From assembly GCF_013388945.1 (NCBI RefSeq), contig NZ_JACAEH010000006.1:1-59511 (forward strand): a DNA stretch of 59,511 nt, in the 5' to 3' direction. The translations under genes were made by a program, and so were the position numbers. Positions 16,241 to 25,483 of the stretch are shown here, piece after piece. The notes beneath the pieces were generated by a model that worked only from the letters and a program-made list of their open reading frames with translations, ran no database searches and was not told where the DNA came from. Source of the DNA: Nitrososphaera sp. GTDB taxonomy: Archaea; Thermoproteota; Nitrososphaeria; Nitrososphaerales; Nitrososphaeraceae. Every line of letters begins with the position of its first letter. The stretch's first letter is position 1.

Positions 16241-19200
16241 GCCCTGTATTGTCAGAGGTGAAAGAAAAGACTTGCTGACCGGGGCGCCCTGCAAAGTACC
16301 CGGGCCCAAAGAACAGAAGGGCCGCTGCAGAACCGCCGAGCACGGCAACTACTGCCAGTATCACCAGGTACAGGTTGACCTCAAGCCACGGCACCTCCAC
16401 CAGCTGCTGGCTGGTGCTGAGAAGCCGGCCTTCAGGCACTGACCTTGCCTCTATGCTGACCTGGAACGTGCCGGGCGAGTCAAACGGTATGTCAAGTGTG
16501 AACCTGCTCTTTTCAAGCGGCCCCACCTCTACAAGGCGCGACGACGAGTAGGCAAGCTTGCCCGACTGGTCGTGGTACGAGAAGAGCAGCTCAAACGACT
16601 CTGCCCGCTCGCCTCCGTTCACCACGTCTACCAGGAACGTGGCAGTCACCTGCGGCGGGACTATGCTGGTGCGCTCGACGCTCTGGACCGTGATTGTCAC
16701 GCCCACCTTTTCGCCCACCGTGAACGTCTTTACCGCCGCGGGCTGGACAAGCACGGCAAGCGAGTCTGCAATCCTTGCTGCAAATTCGCGGGCTCCAGGC
16801 TCTTCTATCACCTCTATCGGGACTGCCTTTATCGCGTCAGATACCGCAAGCGAGTCTGCAAGCTGCACCGCAAAGGCTTCTGGCTGCCCGGGCTCCTCTT
16901 CAGAGGGCGCGCCTGTGCCCCGTCCTGCGGGGATGGTGTTTGCAGTGACTGCATAGGTCGAGAAGTGGTCGAGGTGCGCCGTGTAGACGTACAGCCCGCC
17001 GGCGCTTGCAGTCGGGTGATCGACGGCAGCCGCCGGCGCCCACTGGCCCGTCACCTCGTTGAGCAGGCTCAGCGAGAGCATCGGCACTCCGTTTGCGTCC
17101 CGGGTCATGCGCTCCTGCGTGGCCCATTCCTCTGTTATCGCAAACGTGAAGGTCGGCCTGACTGCATAGAACGCCGAGTCCGAAGGCCTCTGCGCTCCTG
17201 CAAAGGTGCCAGTCCACCTGACGTCAAGGTAGAACCGGTAAGTGTCGCTTGCAGGCGGCTGCGCGCCGGCAGGCTGGCTGTCAAGCATGCTCACAAGTAG
17301 CGTAAAGTCGGTGGAGGCGACGCTTGGAGTGTAGTTCAGGCGCATCCAGTCTATGGGGTGCGTTACTCCTCCTCCGACGGTGGCGCCAATGTCCACCGGT
17401 ATTGCCACCCTGGTGTTTGCAGGCACCGACGATACTACAGGCGTCAGGAGGCCGTTTCTCGCCGGCAGGTCTGCCGACGGGTTCATAGACACCCGGAACA
17501 TCGGGATGACCATCGTCTGGCCGGTCATGTCTGCCCCTGCAAGCGACGAGTCGACGTCGTAGTCGGGCATGCCGGTGCCCTGCACGATGCCTGCGACTCC
17601 GCCGCTTGCGTCATAAGTGCCGGGCAGGGCAGGCGCAGCAGGCGGCGCGACTGACGTGCCGGTTCCTGCCAGAGTCACGCTGGGCATCTCTGTCAGGCCC
17701 CATCCTGCAGGAACGGCAGGTGGTACAAGCTCCAGCATTGTAGTCACGCTGTCAGTCACCGAAATGCTGTCTGCGGCCGCCGGGCCTGCGGTCACCACGC
17801 TGACGGCGACACTGTCTGCTATCGCTATTGCTTCCTGCATGCCGGGCGGTGGCACCCACTGGTCCTGCATCGCAAGCGACTCGCCAAGGGAGAGGTTGTG
17901 GATGCAGGAGGTCGGCAGGCACTGGCCGTCTGCAAGCGCAAGCGACTCGCCAAGGGAGAGCGTCCCGCTCCACGCCACAAACATTGTCGACGTCACTGCA
18001 AGCGAGTCGTTTATCGTGACCTGGCGGCTTGCGCGGATGCTGTCGCCTGCCTGCAGGCTGTCTGAAAGCGACCTTGCGTGCGAGAGAGATACGCTGTCTG
18101 TTATAGTGACTCTGTCAAATACCGGGGGCTGTATCCGCTCGGCGACTGCAAGCGAGTCGGCTAGTGACCTTCCAAAGCCCTGCGATGCCGCCGCAGAGTC
18201 CGAGACTGCCAGCGACTCGGCCATTGATCTGCTGTTTGCCCTTGCAGCCACGACGCTGTCTGCTACTGAAAGCGAGTCGGCGGCTGCTTGGGAAACGCTG
18301 GCCGTGCGCGCAATTCCGTCAGAGACTGCCACTCCGTCAGAGACTGCCCTTGAGGCGATGATGGTCCAGCCGGCGCTGTCCGAGACTGCAAGCGAGTCTC
18401 CTATCAGCCTTCCAAACGTCTTTAATGCCGATATCGAGTCAGATACAAGCAACGAGTCGGCAATTGTTCTTGCGACGGACCTTCCTGCAGCAACGCCGAT
18501 GTCAAGCGAGTCGGATATCGACTTTGACACGTTTGCAGACCGCGCTGCCGAGTCTGTTACTGCCACAGAATCAGACAGGCTCCTTGTTACCGAGAACGAG
18601 ATGTTGTCGCTGACTGCCAGGTCCTGCGATACAGGCCGCGACGTAGACGGGGCAGCTGCATCGCTTACCGAAAGCGAGTCAGAGACTGTGCGCATGAGCC
18701 TCATCGCAACTGCGTCTGACACGGACAGTGAGTCGGCGGTTCCCTTGCTAGCCGCGATTGCAATGTCGTCTGCAATAGATATCGAGTTGGCAACGCCCAG
18801 CGCGATTGGCTGTCCCCTGAGCGCGTCTGCAAGGTCCAGAGAGTCGGACACCGACCTGACATGCGAGGACGTGATGGCCGGCGAGTCTGTCACCGAGAGG
18901 CTGTCCGCCGAGCTCCTTGCCGCGCCATAAGTCCTTGCCGCGCTCTCTGACACGTCAAGCGAGTCGGCAATCGACTTTGTCAGGGACTTTCGGGTATCCA
19001 GGTTGGCAATTACCGAAAGCGAGTCCGAGGGCGACCTTGAAGTTGAAAAAGTCCGGGAGGCCTGATCGGCTGCTGCTATTGTGTCAGCCATTGTACGAGA
19101 CGCCGCAAGCGTCGTGTCGGGCGAGTCTGCCACGTCCAGCGAATCTGACAGCTGCTTTGTAAGCGCTTTTGTTGTCGCAATTTCATCGGCTGTTCCAAGG

Positions 19201-21812
19201 CTGTCTGAAGGCGACTTCGTGATGTGCCTCGTGTACGCGGCAAGGTCTGAAACCGCAAGCGCGTCTGAGGCTGACCTTGAAAGTTTCTTTTGTCTTGAAG
19301 GCGCATCGGTTACAGCAAGCGAACTTGAAATTGACCGGGCTAGCGAGACAGTCCTTGCAATGCTGTCTGTTATTGCCAGCGATTCAGAAGCAGAGCGTGT
19401 TGCGTGGAGCACCCTTGCTGGCGAGTCTGCAACGTTGAGAGTTTCGCTTGCAGACTTTGACGTGGAAAACATCCTTGCCAGACTGTCTGTGGCGGCAAGC
19501 GATTCTTCAGCAGACCTTGAGAGCACCGCAAGCCGCGCGGGTGCGGAGGCCACATTCAGAGACTCCGAAGCGGCGCGATTTGCGTTAAAGAGTTTTGTAA
19601 TCGCGTCGGCAGTAGCGAAACTGTCAGCCGTACTTCTTTTTGTAGGGACTTTTTGAAAGTCTATGTCAAACGGCTCCCAAGTTGTGCTGACCGAAGATGC
19701 AGTGATGTCGTCGGTCCCTGTCGATACGGGATCGTTGGAGCCGCCGTCCCACCTTATTCCACTGATGTCTGCGTTTCCGTCAACATGGAGGCCCATCGCT
19801 GCGACGGTATCGGCTGTTGTAGGGTTGGATACAAGCCTTATCCACTGTGCTACAGAGCCATCATTATCAACCGTGAAGGTCGAGTCCACTCCCGTTGTCC
19901 CGCCAAATGTTGACACCGAGGGGTCGCCCCGCACAAACCTAATGGTATTAGTGGCTGTAGACCATGCAATGACGACGTTAGAGCTCTCTCCGTCCCAAAC
20001 CATGTCAAAGTAGCGCTTGTCGTTGTTTGTAATGCCTCCGTCATGCTCTGCGTGGTCTGTCCACGTAGATCCGCCCCAGTAAGCGGAGTCTAAATCGCTC
20101 GAGCCGCCAAGCCCTCCAAGGAATATCGCATCGGAGGAGCTTCCTGGATCTGGCACCAGCCTCAGCCAGTTTATTGTTCCGACTGCCCAGCTTCCTGTCG
20201 ACGTAGAGCTGATTCCCCACGTGTCAGACGCGTTGGAAAAAGTATTGTGTCGGACAACCGTGCCTTCGCCGGCTACCACCAGTATGTCGCCTGAGTTTGT
20301 CTCGTATGCTATTGCCACCGCCTCCTCAGTCGCTATGCTAACAGTAGTGCTGAGCTCCGTCTGCGGAAGCGTGGTCCAGTTGCTGCCATTCCAGACGATG
20401 GCCGACGCGTCCGCGTTTGTGGCATCGACTGCGATTAGCGCCATCTCGTCGGAACCCGATATCTTTTGTGAGTCCATCGCTACGAATGAGTAGAGGCCGG
20501 CAGTTGCGGTGTTCCCTGTGTCATTGATTGACGACTCGGAACCGAACGCTGTCTGCGAATCGGTCATTATCCTGTAGAACAAGTCGTCCGTGGCGCTTGA
20601 TCCGCTTTCTACATAGTCGTACACGATCATAAGATCGCCGCTTGTGTGCTCGTACTCTATGTCCCATGGCCGGTAGGAAGCGGTGACTGAAGCGGCCGTG
20701 GTTATGTCTGCAAAGTTGTTTGTAAACGTCCAGTTTGCAGTGTCCGTGCATCCGCTGAAACAGACATACGAGTCGAGTCGCCCAGTATTGTCCATAGTCA
20801 CAATTACCCTTTTTGAAGAGACTGGACTGAACTCTATTTTGGCAGTGAGCAGAGTGCTGTCAGCGCTAGTCAGCGACACTGCGCCGCTCCACGAGCCTCC
20901 ACCACCGGGTGAGGGAATCCACTCGCGATACACGGGCGTCGAGCCTTCGATGTAGACTATGGCGGCCTTGTCAGTGTCTGCAAAGGCCTGGCCCGCCGAC
21001 GGGTCGGCTGCAAGCGCAACCGATCCTGCGGCAACCGCCGCCAAGACTATTATAAGAGACGTCTGCGCGCCAGACACGCCGCGGACTTTGCTGACAAGCA
21101 CCAGCACTTTGCGGCGCTCATTTGCCGCGACTGGCAAACGGGCCGCTGCCACCAGAAACGCGCCAACCAGCATAGTGCCGTACATTCCAGCTCCAAGTAT
21201 GGCCGCGTTCTGCGCACTTGCCTGCGCGGCTGCGTACCCCTCCGCCCAGGCTAGCTGCTGGCTGTAACTACTATCGTCAGAGTCTGACTCGCTTTCAAGG
21301 CTGTCCAGCTGCTCTGGAAAGTCCCGCGCAGCGGTTGTTATCACAGCAGCTTCAAGTACCTGGTACTGGGTGCCACCTGTCGTTGTGCGTACCAGGTCGC
21401 CGCGCTTGCCAAGGTTCTTGAACGACAGCCCGGCTCTTTCGTCCCCGCGCTGGTTTGTGCCGGGCGTATACTGCGCATTCTTGGGCGACCCTGCTGAAAT
21501 GCCGGTCTGCTGGGCCTGACCGGGGAAAGAGGATGTTATGCCAACGCTCTCTGACATCGTCCGTGTGTAGTGGTTTGGCGCGCTGGGGCTGCCAAAGGCC
21601 GACGTCACTGACAGCGATTCAGAAATCCCGCGGCTGAATGTCCGCGGAGAGTCGGATGCAGGGCTGTCAGGCTGCGCATAAGCGTCTTGAAAACTCAGAA
21701 CCGCGACTGCAGATAGCACGACAAGCACCGAGTAGAGCGCGATGTTTGTCCACAGGAAACCCTGGCTCTGTGACCTCTGGGGCCAGTGTACGTGCTTGGC
21801 TTGCCCTGCCAA
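16164..21812 (-). CDS. Giant membrane-anchored surface protein with SESL/ADSL repeats
   Basis: About 1,882 residues. Order: a signal or anchor helix (about 20-47, ending in DAYAQ), two hydrophobic helices (about 200-275), then a beta-rich domain with TDDL, WDGxS and WS-type repeats resembling a propeller (about 280-730). A long tract of near-identical ADSLAVSDS/SESLxVTDS units follows to about 1,290. Next come a second beta domain with CARDB-like ends, a C-terminal transmembrane helix (LYLVILAVVAVLGGSAAALLFF) and a short basic tail. This is the plan of an archaeal cell-surface adhesin or S-layer-associated protein. TTG at 21812 is chosen because GTTATATG (21835-21842) is centred 26 bp upstream. 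The longer frame to 21917 crosses that promoter. Confidence 0.8.
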   Translation of the reverse strand: MAGQAKHVHWPQRSQSQGFLWTNIALYSVLVVLSAVAVLSFQDAYAQPDSPASDSPRTFSRGISESLSVTSAFGSPSAPNHYTRTMSESVGITSSFPGQAQQTGISAGSPKNAQYTPGTNQRGDERAGLSFKNLGKRGDLVRTTTGGTQYQVLEAAVITTAARDFPEQLDSLESESDSDDSSYSQQLAWAEGYAAAQASAQNAAILGAGMYGTMLVGAFLVAAARLPVAANERRKVLVLVSKVRGVSGAQTSLIIVLAAVAAGSVALAADPSAGQAFADTDKAAIVYIEGSTPVYREWIPSPGGGGSWSGAVSLTSADSTLLTAKIEFSPVSSKRVIVTMDNTGRLDSYVCFSGCTDTANWTFTNNFADITTAASVTASYRPWDIEYEHTSGDLMIVYDYVESGSSATDDLFYRIMTDSQTAFGSESSINDTGNTATAGLYSFVAMDSQKISGSDEMALIAVDATNADASAIVWNGSNWTTLPQTELSTTVSIATEEAVAIAYETNSGDILVVAGEGTVVRHNTFSNASDTWGISSTSTGSWAVGTINWLRLVPDPGSSSDAIFLGGLGGSSDLDSAYWGGSTWTDHAEHDGGITNNDKRYFDMVWDGESSNVVIAWSTATNTIRFVRGDPSVSTFGGTTGVDSTFTVDNDGSVAQWIRLVSNPTTADTVAAMGLHVDGNADISGIRWDGGSNDPVSTGTDDITASSVSTTWEPFDIDFQKVPTKRSTADSFATADAITKLFNANRAASESLNVASAPARLAVLSRSAEESLAATDSLARMFSTSKSASETLNVADSPARVLHATRSASESLAITDSIARTVSLARSISSSLAVTDAPSRQKKLSRSASDALAVSDLAAYTRHITKSPSDSLGTADEIATTKALTKQLSDSLDVADSPDTTLAASRTMADTIAAADQASRTFSTSRSPSDSLSVIANLDTRKSLTKSIADSLDVSESAARTYGAARSSADSLSVTDSPAITSSHVRSVSDSLDLADALRGQPIALGVANSISIADDIAIAASKGTADSLSVSDAVAMRLMRTVSDSLSVSDAAAPSTSRPVSQDLAVSDNISFSVTRSLSDSVAVTDSAARSANVSKSISDSLDIGVAAGRSVARTIADSLLVSDSISALKTFGRLIGDSLAVSDSAGWTIIASRAVSDGVAVSDGIARTASVSQAAADSLSVADSVVAARANSRSMAESLAVSDSAAASQGFGRSLADSLAVAERIQPPVFDRVTITDSVSLSHARSLSDSLQAGDSIRASRQVTINDSLAVTSTMFVAWSGTLSLGESLALADGQCLPTSCIHNLSLGESLAMQDQWVPPPGMQEAIAIADSVAVSVVTAGPAAADSISVTDSVTTMLELVPPAVPAGWGLTEMPSVTLAGTGTSVAPPAAPALPGTYDASGGVAGIVQGTGMPDYDVDSSLAGADMTGQTMVIPMFRVSMNPSADLPARNGLLTPVVSSVPANTRVAIPVDIGATVGGGVTHPIDWMRLNYTPSVASTDFTLLVSMLDSQPAGAQPPASDTYRFYLDVRWTGTFAGAQRPSDSAFYAVRPTFTFAITEEWATQERMTRDANGVPMLSLSLLNEVTGQWAPAAAVDHPTASAGGLYVYTAHLDHFSTYAVTANTIPAGRGTGAPSEEEPGQPEAFAVQLADSLAVSDAIKAVPIEVIEEPGAREFAARIADSLAVLVQPAAVKTFTVGEKVGVTITVQSVERTSIVPPQVTATFLVDVVNGGERAESFELLFSYHDQSGKLAYSSSRLVEVGPLEKSRFTLDIPFDSPGTFQVSIEARSVPEGRLLSTSQQLVEVPWLEVNLYLVILAVVAVLGGSAAALLFFGPGYFAGRPGQQVFSFTSDNTGHGRAGKQGPVRDVSRKRGPEDRQSD
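17760..19640 (-). repeat. Tandem ADSL-x-VSDS / SESL-x-VTDS coding repeats
   Basis: Inside the surface-protein gene a unit of roughly 20-23 residues recurs many times. It has a fixed SDSL/SESL-x-VxDS core and more variable linkers (IARTVSLAR, PAITSSHVR and similar). At DNA level the minus strand repeats GCxGACTCGCT-type blocks. The serine/threonine/aspartate content suggests an extended stalk, a calcium-binding solenoid, or a glycosylation platform; none is proven. Such tracts are prone to copy-number change by recombination. Confidence 0.8.
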
Positions 21813-21859
21813 CGGGGGTTTTACGCCCTTTTTGGTTATATGGGGTAGGAATGTTGTGT

Positions 21860-21875
21860 AATGCACTGCACGCAA
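21860..21875. promoter_or_regulatory. TGCACTGCA site upstream of the surface-protein promoter
   Basis: AATGCACTGCACGCAA lies about 20 bp upstream of the TATA-like box of the surface-protein gene (read on the minus strand). It has the TGCA-N-TGCA form with C at the centre instead of A/T. The adjoining CGCAAAGCGCG also occurs at 46891-46901 near another copy. It is a probable but weaker member of the palindrome set. Confidence 0.4.
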
Positions 21876-22060
21876 AGCGCGGATATTGCAGCCAGTCAGA
21901 GGAAAGGCGGGGCGCAACTGCGATGCTGCAAAAAGAGGGTTTTGAAGCGTTGCAGGATCCCCAATGAAAAAGCAATGTAAGAATTACCAAGTTTTGTACG
22001 TAGCTTGGATTGACAACTATCAGGATGCCGCGTTCAGTCGCTTCCAGTCAATCAGAAAGT

Positions 22061-22090
22061 CCAAAAAAATAACACGAGCCGTCAGGCCCG
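22061..22090 (-). terminator. Hairpin plus T-run behind the 15-residue ORF
   Basis: On the minus strand CGGGCC-TGAC-GGCTCG forms a six-pair stem (one G-T) followed by TGTTATTTTTTT. It starts four bases after the tiny ORF's stop, which implies the ORF is a separate transcription unit. Confidence 0.55.
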
Positions 22091-22094
22091 GTCG

Positions 22095-22142
22095 TTACTT
22101 CTTCTTGCTTGACTTTTTCTTTGCGGCCTTCTTTTTCGCCAT
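22095..22142 (-). CDS. 15-residue lysine-rich micro-protein
   Basis: Encodes MAKKKAAKKKSSKKK and a TAA stop: ten lysines in fifteen residues. GATAAACTTA on the minus strand (about 22165-22174) lies some 27 bp upstream of the ATG. A hairpin with T-run terminator follows immediately, so a very short transcript appears to be made for this peptide alone. A nucleic-acid-binding peptide resembling the tails of archaeal chromatin proteins is one idea; a non-coding RNA whose sequence happens to read as lysines is another. Too short for ordinary gene finders. Confidence 0.45.
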   Translation of the reverse strand: MAKKKAAKKKSSKKK

Positions 22143-22309
22143 GGTAGTTATGACATGGCCTGCATGGACTTAAGTTTATCTACTTTGGAGCGCTGCTAAG
22201 AGCAGTCAATGACAGGTGAAAAGAGGTCGCGGCCCGCACAACACTTTAAAATTATTTGCGCGATGATACTGCAGAGGCCCGCGGCTTGTCGGCAGCGGCT
22301 TGGTGAAAA

Positions 22310-22660
22310 ATGTTGGTGACAAAAAAAGAAGAGCACAGGCCGTGGGGAAGGTTTGAGCAGTTCGTACACAACGAGCCCTGCTCAGTCAAGCTCCTGTACG
22401 TCAAGGCGTCAAGCAGGCTCAGCCTCCAGTACCACAACCGCAGAAAGGAATTCTGGAAGGTAATCCGCGGCCCCATAGGCGTCACGATAGGCGACGAGAC
22501 TTTTACCGGAAACGAGGGCGACGAGTTTGAGATACCGGTCGGCGCAAAGCACAGGCTCGAAGGTCTCAGCTCCCACGGGATAGTGCTAGAGATATCCTTT
22601 GGCGACTTTGACGAAAACGACATCGTCAGGCTCGAAGACGATTTTGGTCGCGCACGCTAG
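22310..22660 (+). CDS. Cupin, mannose-6-phosphate isomerase type II-like
   Basis: 116 residues forming a single cupin: RPWGRFEQFVHNEPCSVKLLYVK, LSLQYHNRRKEFWKVIRGPIGVTIGDE (metal-binding H and E), and IPVGAKHRLEGLS (second histidine motif). The start RPWG and the LSLQxH motif match the isomerase part of bifunctional ManC/AlgA enzymes, here without the nucleotidyltransferase. It may make mannose-6-phosphate for surface glycans. GGTGA five bases before the ATG and CTTTAAAATTA at 22243-22253 suggest a leadered message. Confidence 0.78.
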   Translation: MLVTKKEEHRPWGRFEQFVHNEPCSVKLLYVKASSRLSLQYHNRRKEFWKVIRGPIGVTIGDETFTGNEGDEFEIPVGAKHRLEGLSSHGIVLEISFGDFDENDIVRLEDDFGRAR

Positions 22661-22952
22661 TCAGAGCCCTTGACAGGTGCTCAAAGAATATGGCGCGCCG
22701 AAGCTTGCCAAACTTGTTGCTGGTCGCGTAGAGCTTTATCGACGTGTTGCAGTGCGTGCACACCTTTTTCTTGCGCGCAATCACAAGATCCGTGAGCGGG
22801 TGCGTGCACGAGCAGGTCGAGCACCAGTAGTACAGCAGGCCGCGTGCTTGGTGGAGCGTGAGCGACTCGAAGTCGAGTCCCTCCTTTGAGCAGACCTCCC
22901 TTGCTATCTGCACAAGTAGCGGGTCGCAATTTTCCCTGATCTGCTCTGCCAT
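22626..22952 (-). CDS. Protein of unknown function with CxC/CxxC pattern
   Basis: 108 residues: a helical N-terminus (EQIRENCDPLLVQIAREVC), then WCSTCSCTHPLTDL and KVCTHCNTS, a four- or five-cysteine cluster likely to hold zinc, then a basic helix. It overlaps the cupin gene tail-to-tail by 35 bases. Not a family I can name. The zinc cluster and basic tail would fit nucleic-acid binding. Confidence 0.6.
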   Translation of the reverse strand: MAEQIRENCDPLLVQIAREVCSKEGLDFESLTLHQARGLLYYWCSTCSCTHPLTDLVIARKKKVCTHCNTSIKLYATSNKFGKLRRAIFFEHLSRALTSVRDQNRLRA

Positions 22953-23061
22953 TATGAAATTACGGCAGAAACGCTTAGATAAATCTAATGGTTATGCTCA
23001 CTCTGCACCTTTCCGGCAGGCACTAAGGTTATATCCTGACACCGGATACCCACAGCATCCC

Positions 23062-23619
23062 ATGAAGGCGGCCTACATCGTCAGCGACCACGAGGTTGCG
23101 CGAGTCCTCATCGATCCAATGCGCAGGGCGATTCTCGGCTTTTTGCGCGAAAAGCCGATGACCCAGTCGCAGCTTGCAGACAGGCTCGGGCTCTCAGACG
23201 CGTCGCTCAACTACCACATGAAGATACTGATGAAGGCAGGCCTTGTCAACATAGCAAGGCGCGAGGTGGAGGAGCACGGCATCATGCAAAAGTTCTTTGC
23301 GCCTGCTGCATACATGTTTGTCTACGACCTTGACGCGCTGCCAAAGGATGTTTCGAGGTATTTCTACCCCCTGAGCCTGGAAAGGGCCCGGGCAGCGCTT
23401 GCGCTGATGGGCAAGAAAGAGAGCGCGATGGTGCGCGACTCAAAGTCGATGAACGAGTTTGCCGCAAGCCTGTCGCGGATGCTTGTCATAGTGGCAAGGC
23501 AGTACGCAAAAAAAGAGGTCGCCTACGACAGCGAAAACGTGGCCTTTGAAATATACAGCAAGGCCATATCGATGTGGCTTGCGCACAGCCTGAGGGCGCC
23601 TGTAGCAAAGCAGCGCTAG
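23062..23619 (+). CDS. ArsR-family winged-helix regulator
   Basis: 185 residues. The N-terminal winged helix (ARVLIDPMRRAILGFLREKPMTQSQLADRLGLSDASLNYHMKILMKAGLV) is a textbook ArsR/HTH_20 DNA-binding domain. The C-terminal 100 residues are helical with no cysteine or histidine metal site, so the effector is unknown. ATG at 23062 is chosen because GGTTATATCC (23027-23036) lies about 28 bp upstream; the frame extends to 22858 only through intergenic DNA. It converges with asnB on a shared CTAG. Confidence 0.82.
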   Translation: MKAAYIVSDHEVARVLIDPMRRAILGFLREKPMTQSQLADRLGLSDASLNYHMKILMKAGLVNIARREVEEHGIMQKFFAPAAYMFVYDLDALPKDVSRYFYPLSLERARAALALMGKKESAMVRDSKSMNEFAASLSRMLVIVARQYAKKEVAYDSENVAFEIYSKAISMWLAHSLRAPVAKQR

Positions 23620-25268
23620 GTCTTTTTGGCAAGAACCGGGGCCTTTACGAGGCTGTCGAGGTACATCTGGACGTGCGGCTCGGCTATCCACATCTTTTGC
23701 TCCTTCTCAAAGAGGTAGCCGTACCTCTGCGAGCTTCCGACCCGCTCCTGCGATTCCAGTATCTTCAGATATCCAGAAGTCACGGCGCTTTCGTCAAAGC
23801 CGCGCTTTCTTGCTATGGCGTCTATTGCAGAGTGCACGCCCGAGCCGTGCTGCGCCGCCTCTTTTACCCTGAACGCGATGTCCTTTGGTATCCCGAGCTT
23901 TTGCGCAAGCCTCCTGTGCACCCGCTTGCCGAACCTGTCGTTTCTGCGCACGTTCAGTCGCATGTCTACCTCCATCGAAGTCTCGATGACGCCAGGGTCC
24001 AAAAACGGCTCGCGCATCTCCACGCTGTGCGCCATCGTTATCTTGTCCTCCCTCTCAAGCGTCTCCTTGTACAGAAGCATCAGGTCCTCGCGCATGTGCT
24101 CGCGAAGTTTGCGGTAGCCCTGCTTTTCTGCCACGTCTGCGTACCACGAGTAGCCGCCAAAAAGCTCGTCTGCTGCCTGGCCTGTCAGCATTATCCTCAT
24201 GCCCTGCCTGCTTGCTAGCTGCACCGCGCAGTATACCGGAAGCGCGACTTCGACCTGGCCGGCGTTGTTGTCCTCTATCACGTCGATTATCTCCGGTATC
24301 AGGCGCTCGACATCGTCCTGCGTCAGCTCTTTTACGTGAAGTTCTAGCCCCAGCTCGTCTGCAATTGTCCGCGCGTATTCAGTGTCGTGCGAGCCTTCCA
24401 TGCCGGCAGTGTAGCAGACTACCTCTGGTACCATCTTTCTTGCCGCGTGCGCGACAAGCACGCTGTCGATGCCTCCGGAAAATATTATCCCAATCCTGTC
24501 GACGTCTTCAGTCCTCTTTTGCATTGAAGCCAGAAACGCCTTCTCGTACGCGGCCACAGCGGACTTCATCGTCCTGTATGCAGGCTTTTTGAGTGCAGGC
24601 GCGCCGGCCACCTGGACCTTGGACAATCGGCCTTCAGGCGTTATCAGGATTGCGTGGCCGGGCAAGACGCGCATGGTAGGCTCGCGTATTCCCACCTGCC
24701 AGAGGCCCTTCCTTTCAGAAGCGAATGCAACAAACCAGTCGTTTTCGCCGTAGTAGAGCGGCCTCACGCCGAGCCTGTCCCTTACAAGCGCTATCATGCC
24801 GGTCTTCTCGTCGCGGATTGCAAGCGCATAGATGCCGTCAAGCTCTGAAACGACGTCTTTAATCGCGTCCACGAATCCCGCGCCGGCCTTCAGGCGCTCC
24901 TCCAGCATGTGCACTATTACCTCGCTGTCAGTCAGGGTTGAAAAGTTGTGACTGCCAAGCTCGGCCTTTAGTTTCTTGTAGTTGTATATCTCGCCGTTGT
25001 GCTCAAGCGTCACCCTGCCGTCGCAGCTGCAGAAAGGCTGTGAGCCGCAGGTCCCGCCCACTATCGCAAGCCTTGCGTGCCCAAGCACCCTGCTCCCCTT
25101 CACACCGTCAAAGTCGAGGCTCTGCACCGACGGCGACCTGACCAGCGAATTTTCAGTAGCGATGCCGGCCCCGTCAGGCCCGCGCTTTGCCATCCTAGAA
25201 AGCATCATGCCTACAAGTGGCACGACGTTCTCCCCACTCTTGCTTATGATTCCTCCAATTCCACACAC
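23616..25268 (-). CDS. asnB: Asparagine synthase (glutamine-hydrolysing)
   Basis: 550 residues. With the GTG start the chain begins MCGIGG, leaving Cys2 as the glutaminase nucleophile of the class II amidotransferase domain. RGPDGAG, LGHARLAIVGG and HNGEIYNY follow. The synthetase half has GIIFSGGIDSVLVA (the PP-loop that adenylates aspartate), QAADELFGGYSWY and REPFLDPGVIE. It makes asparagine from aspartate, ATP and glutamine, or amidates a related substrate. The message appears to begin with a hairpin (25289-25323). Confidence 0.9.
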   Translation of the reverse strand: MCGIGGIISKSGENVVPLVGMMLSRMAKRGPDGAGIATENSLVRSPSVQSLDFDGVKGSRVLGHARLAIVGGTCGSQPFCSCDGRVTLEHNGEIYNYKKLKAELGSHNFSTLTDSEVIVHMLEERLKAGAGFVDAIKDVVSELDGIYALAIRDEKTGMIALVRDRLGVRPLYYGENDWFVAFASERKGLWQVGIREPTMRVLPGHAILITPEGRLSKVQVAGAPALKKPAYRTMKSAVAAYEKAFLASMQKRTEDVDRIGIIFSGGIDSVLVAHAARKMVPEVVCYTAGMEGSHDTEYARTIADELGLELHVKELTQDDVERLIPEIIDVIEDNNAGQVEVALPVYCAVQLASRQGMRIMLTGQAADELFGGYSWYADVAEKQGYRKLREHMREDLMLLYKETLEREDKITMAHSVEMREPFLDPGVIETSMEVDMRLNVRRNDRFGKRVHRRLAQKLGIPKDIAFRVKEAAQHGSGVHSAIDAIARKRGFDESAVTSGYLKILESQERVGSSQRYGYLFEKEQKMWIAEPHVQMYLDSLVKAPVLAKKT

Positions 25269-25323
25269 TTTTTTTCTGTCACCAGTCTCGTAAAGGCGAA
25301 AACCCGACTCGTCGGGCCTTACG
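25269..25323 (-). promoter_or_regulatory. Structured leader of asnB
   Basis: Between a CTTTAAAATTATT box (25341-25353) and the asnB GTG, the minus strand can fold into a two-part hairpin. An outer CGTAAGG/CCTTTACG stem surrounds an inner perfect CCCGAC-GA-GTCGGG, with a one-sided TTTTCG bulge. The predicted transcript start (about 25321) coincides with the 5' foot of the hairpin. GGTGA and a run of seven A follow before the start codon. Either a regulatory leader or a 5'-end stabiliser. Confidence 0.45.
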
Positions 25324-25483
25324 TGACTGTATACCCCGTAATAATTTTAAAGAGTTTTCATGGCCCGTGCGTGAAAATGCAATGCCCTTTGTCATCTAAA
25401 ATCAGATTTCTCGTTATTTATCATCCAGGGCAACAGATCAAATATAGAGAGTATTTTTATAATTGTTTTATACATCTCTCAAT

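Noticed and set aside
17617-18930. 437-codon plus-strand frame opposite the surface-protein repeats
   Set aside because: It is the antisense of repetitive SDSL codons and encodes a low-complexity Ser/Thr/Glu chain; no promoter is seen.
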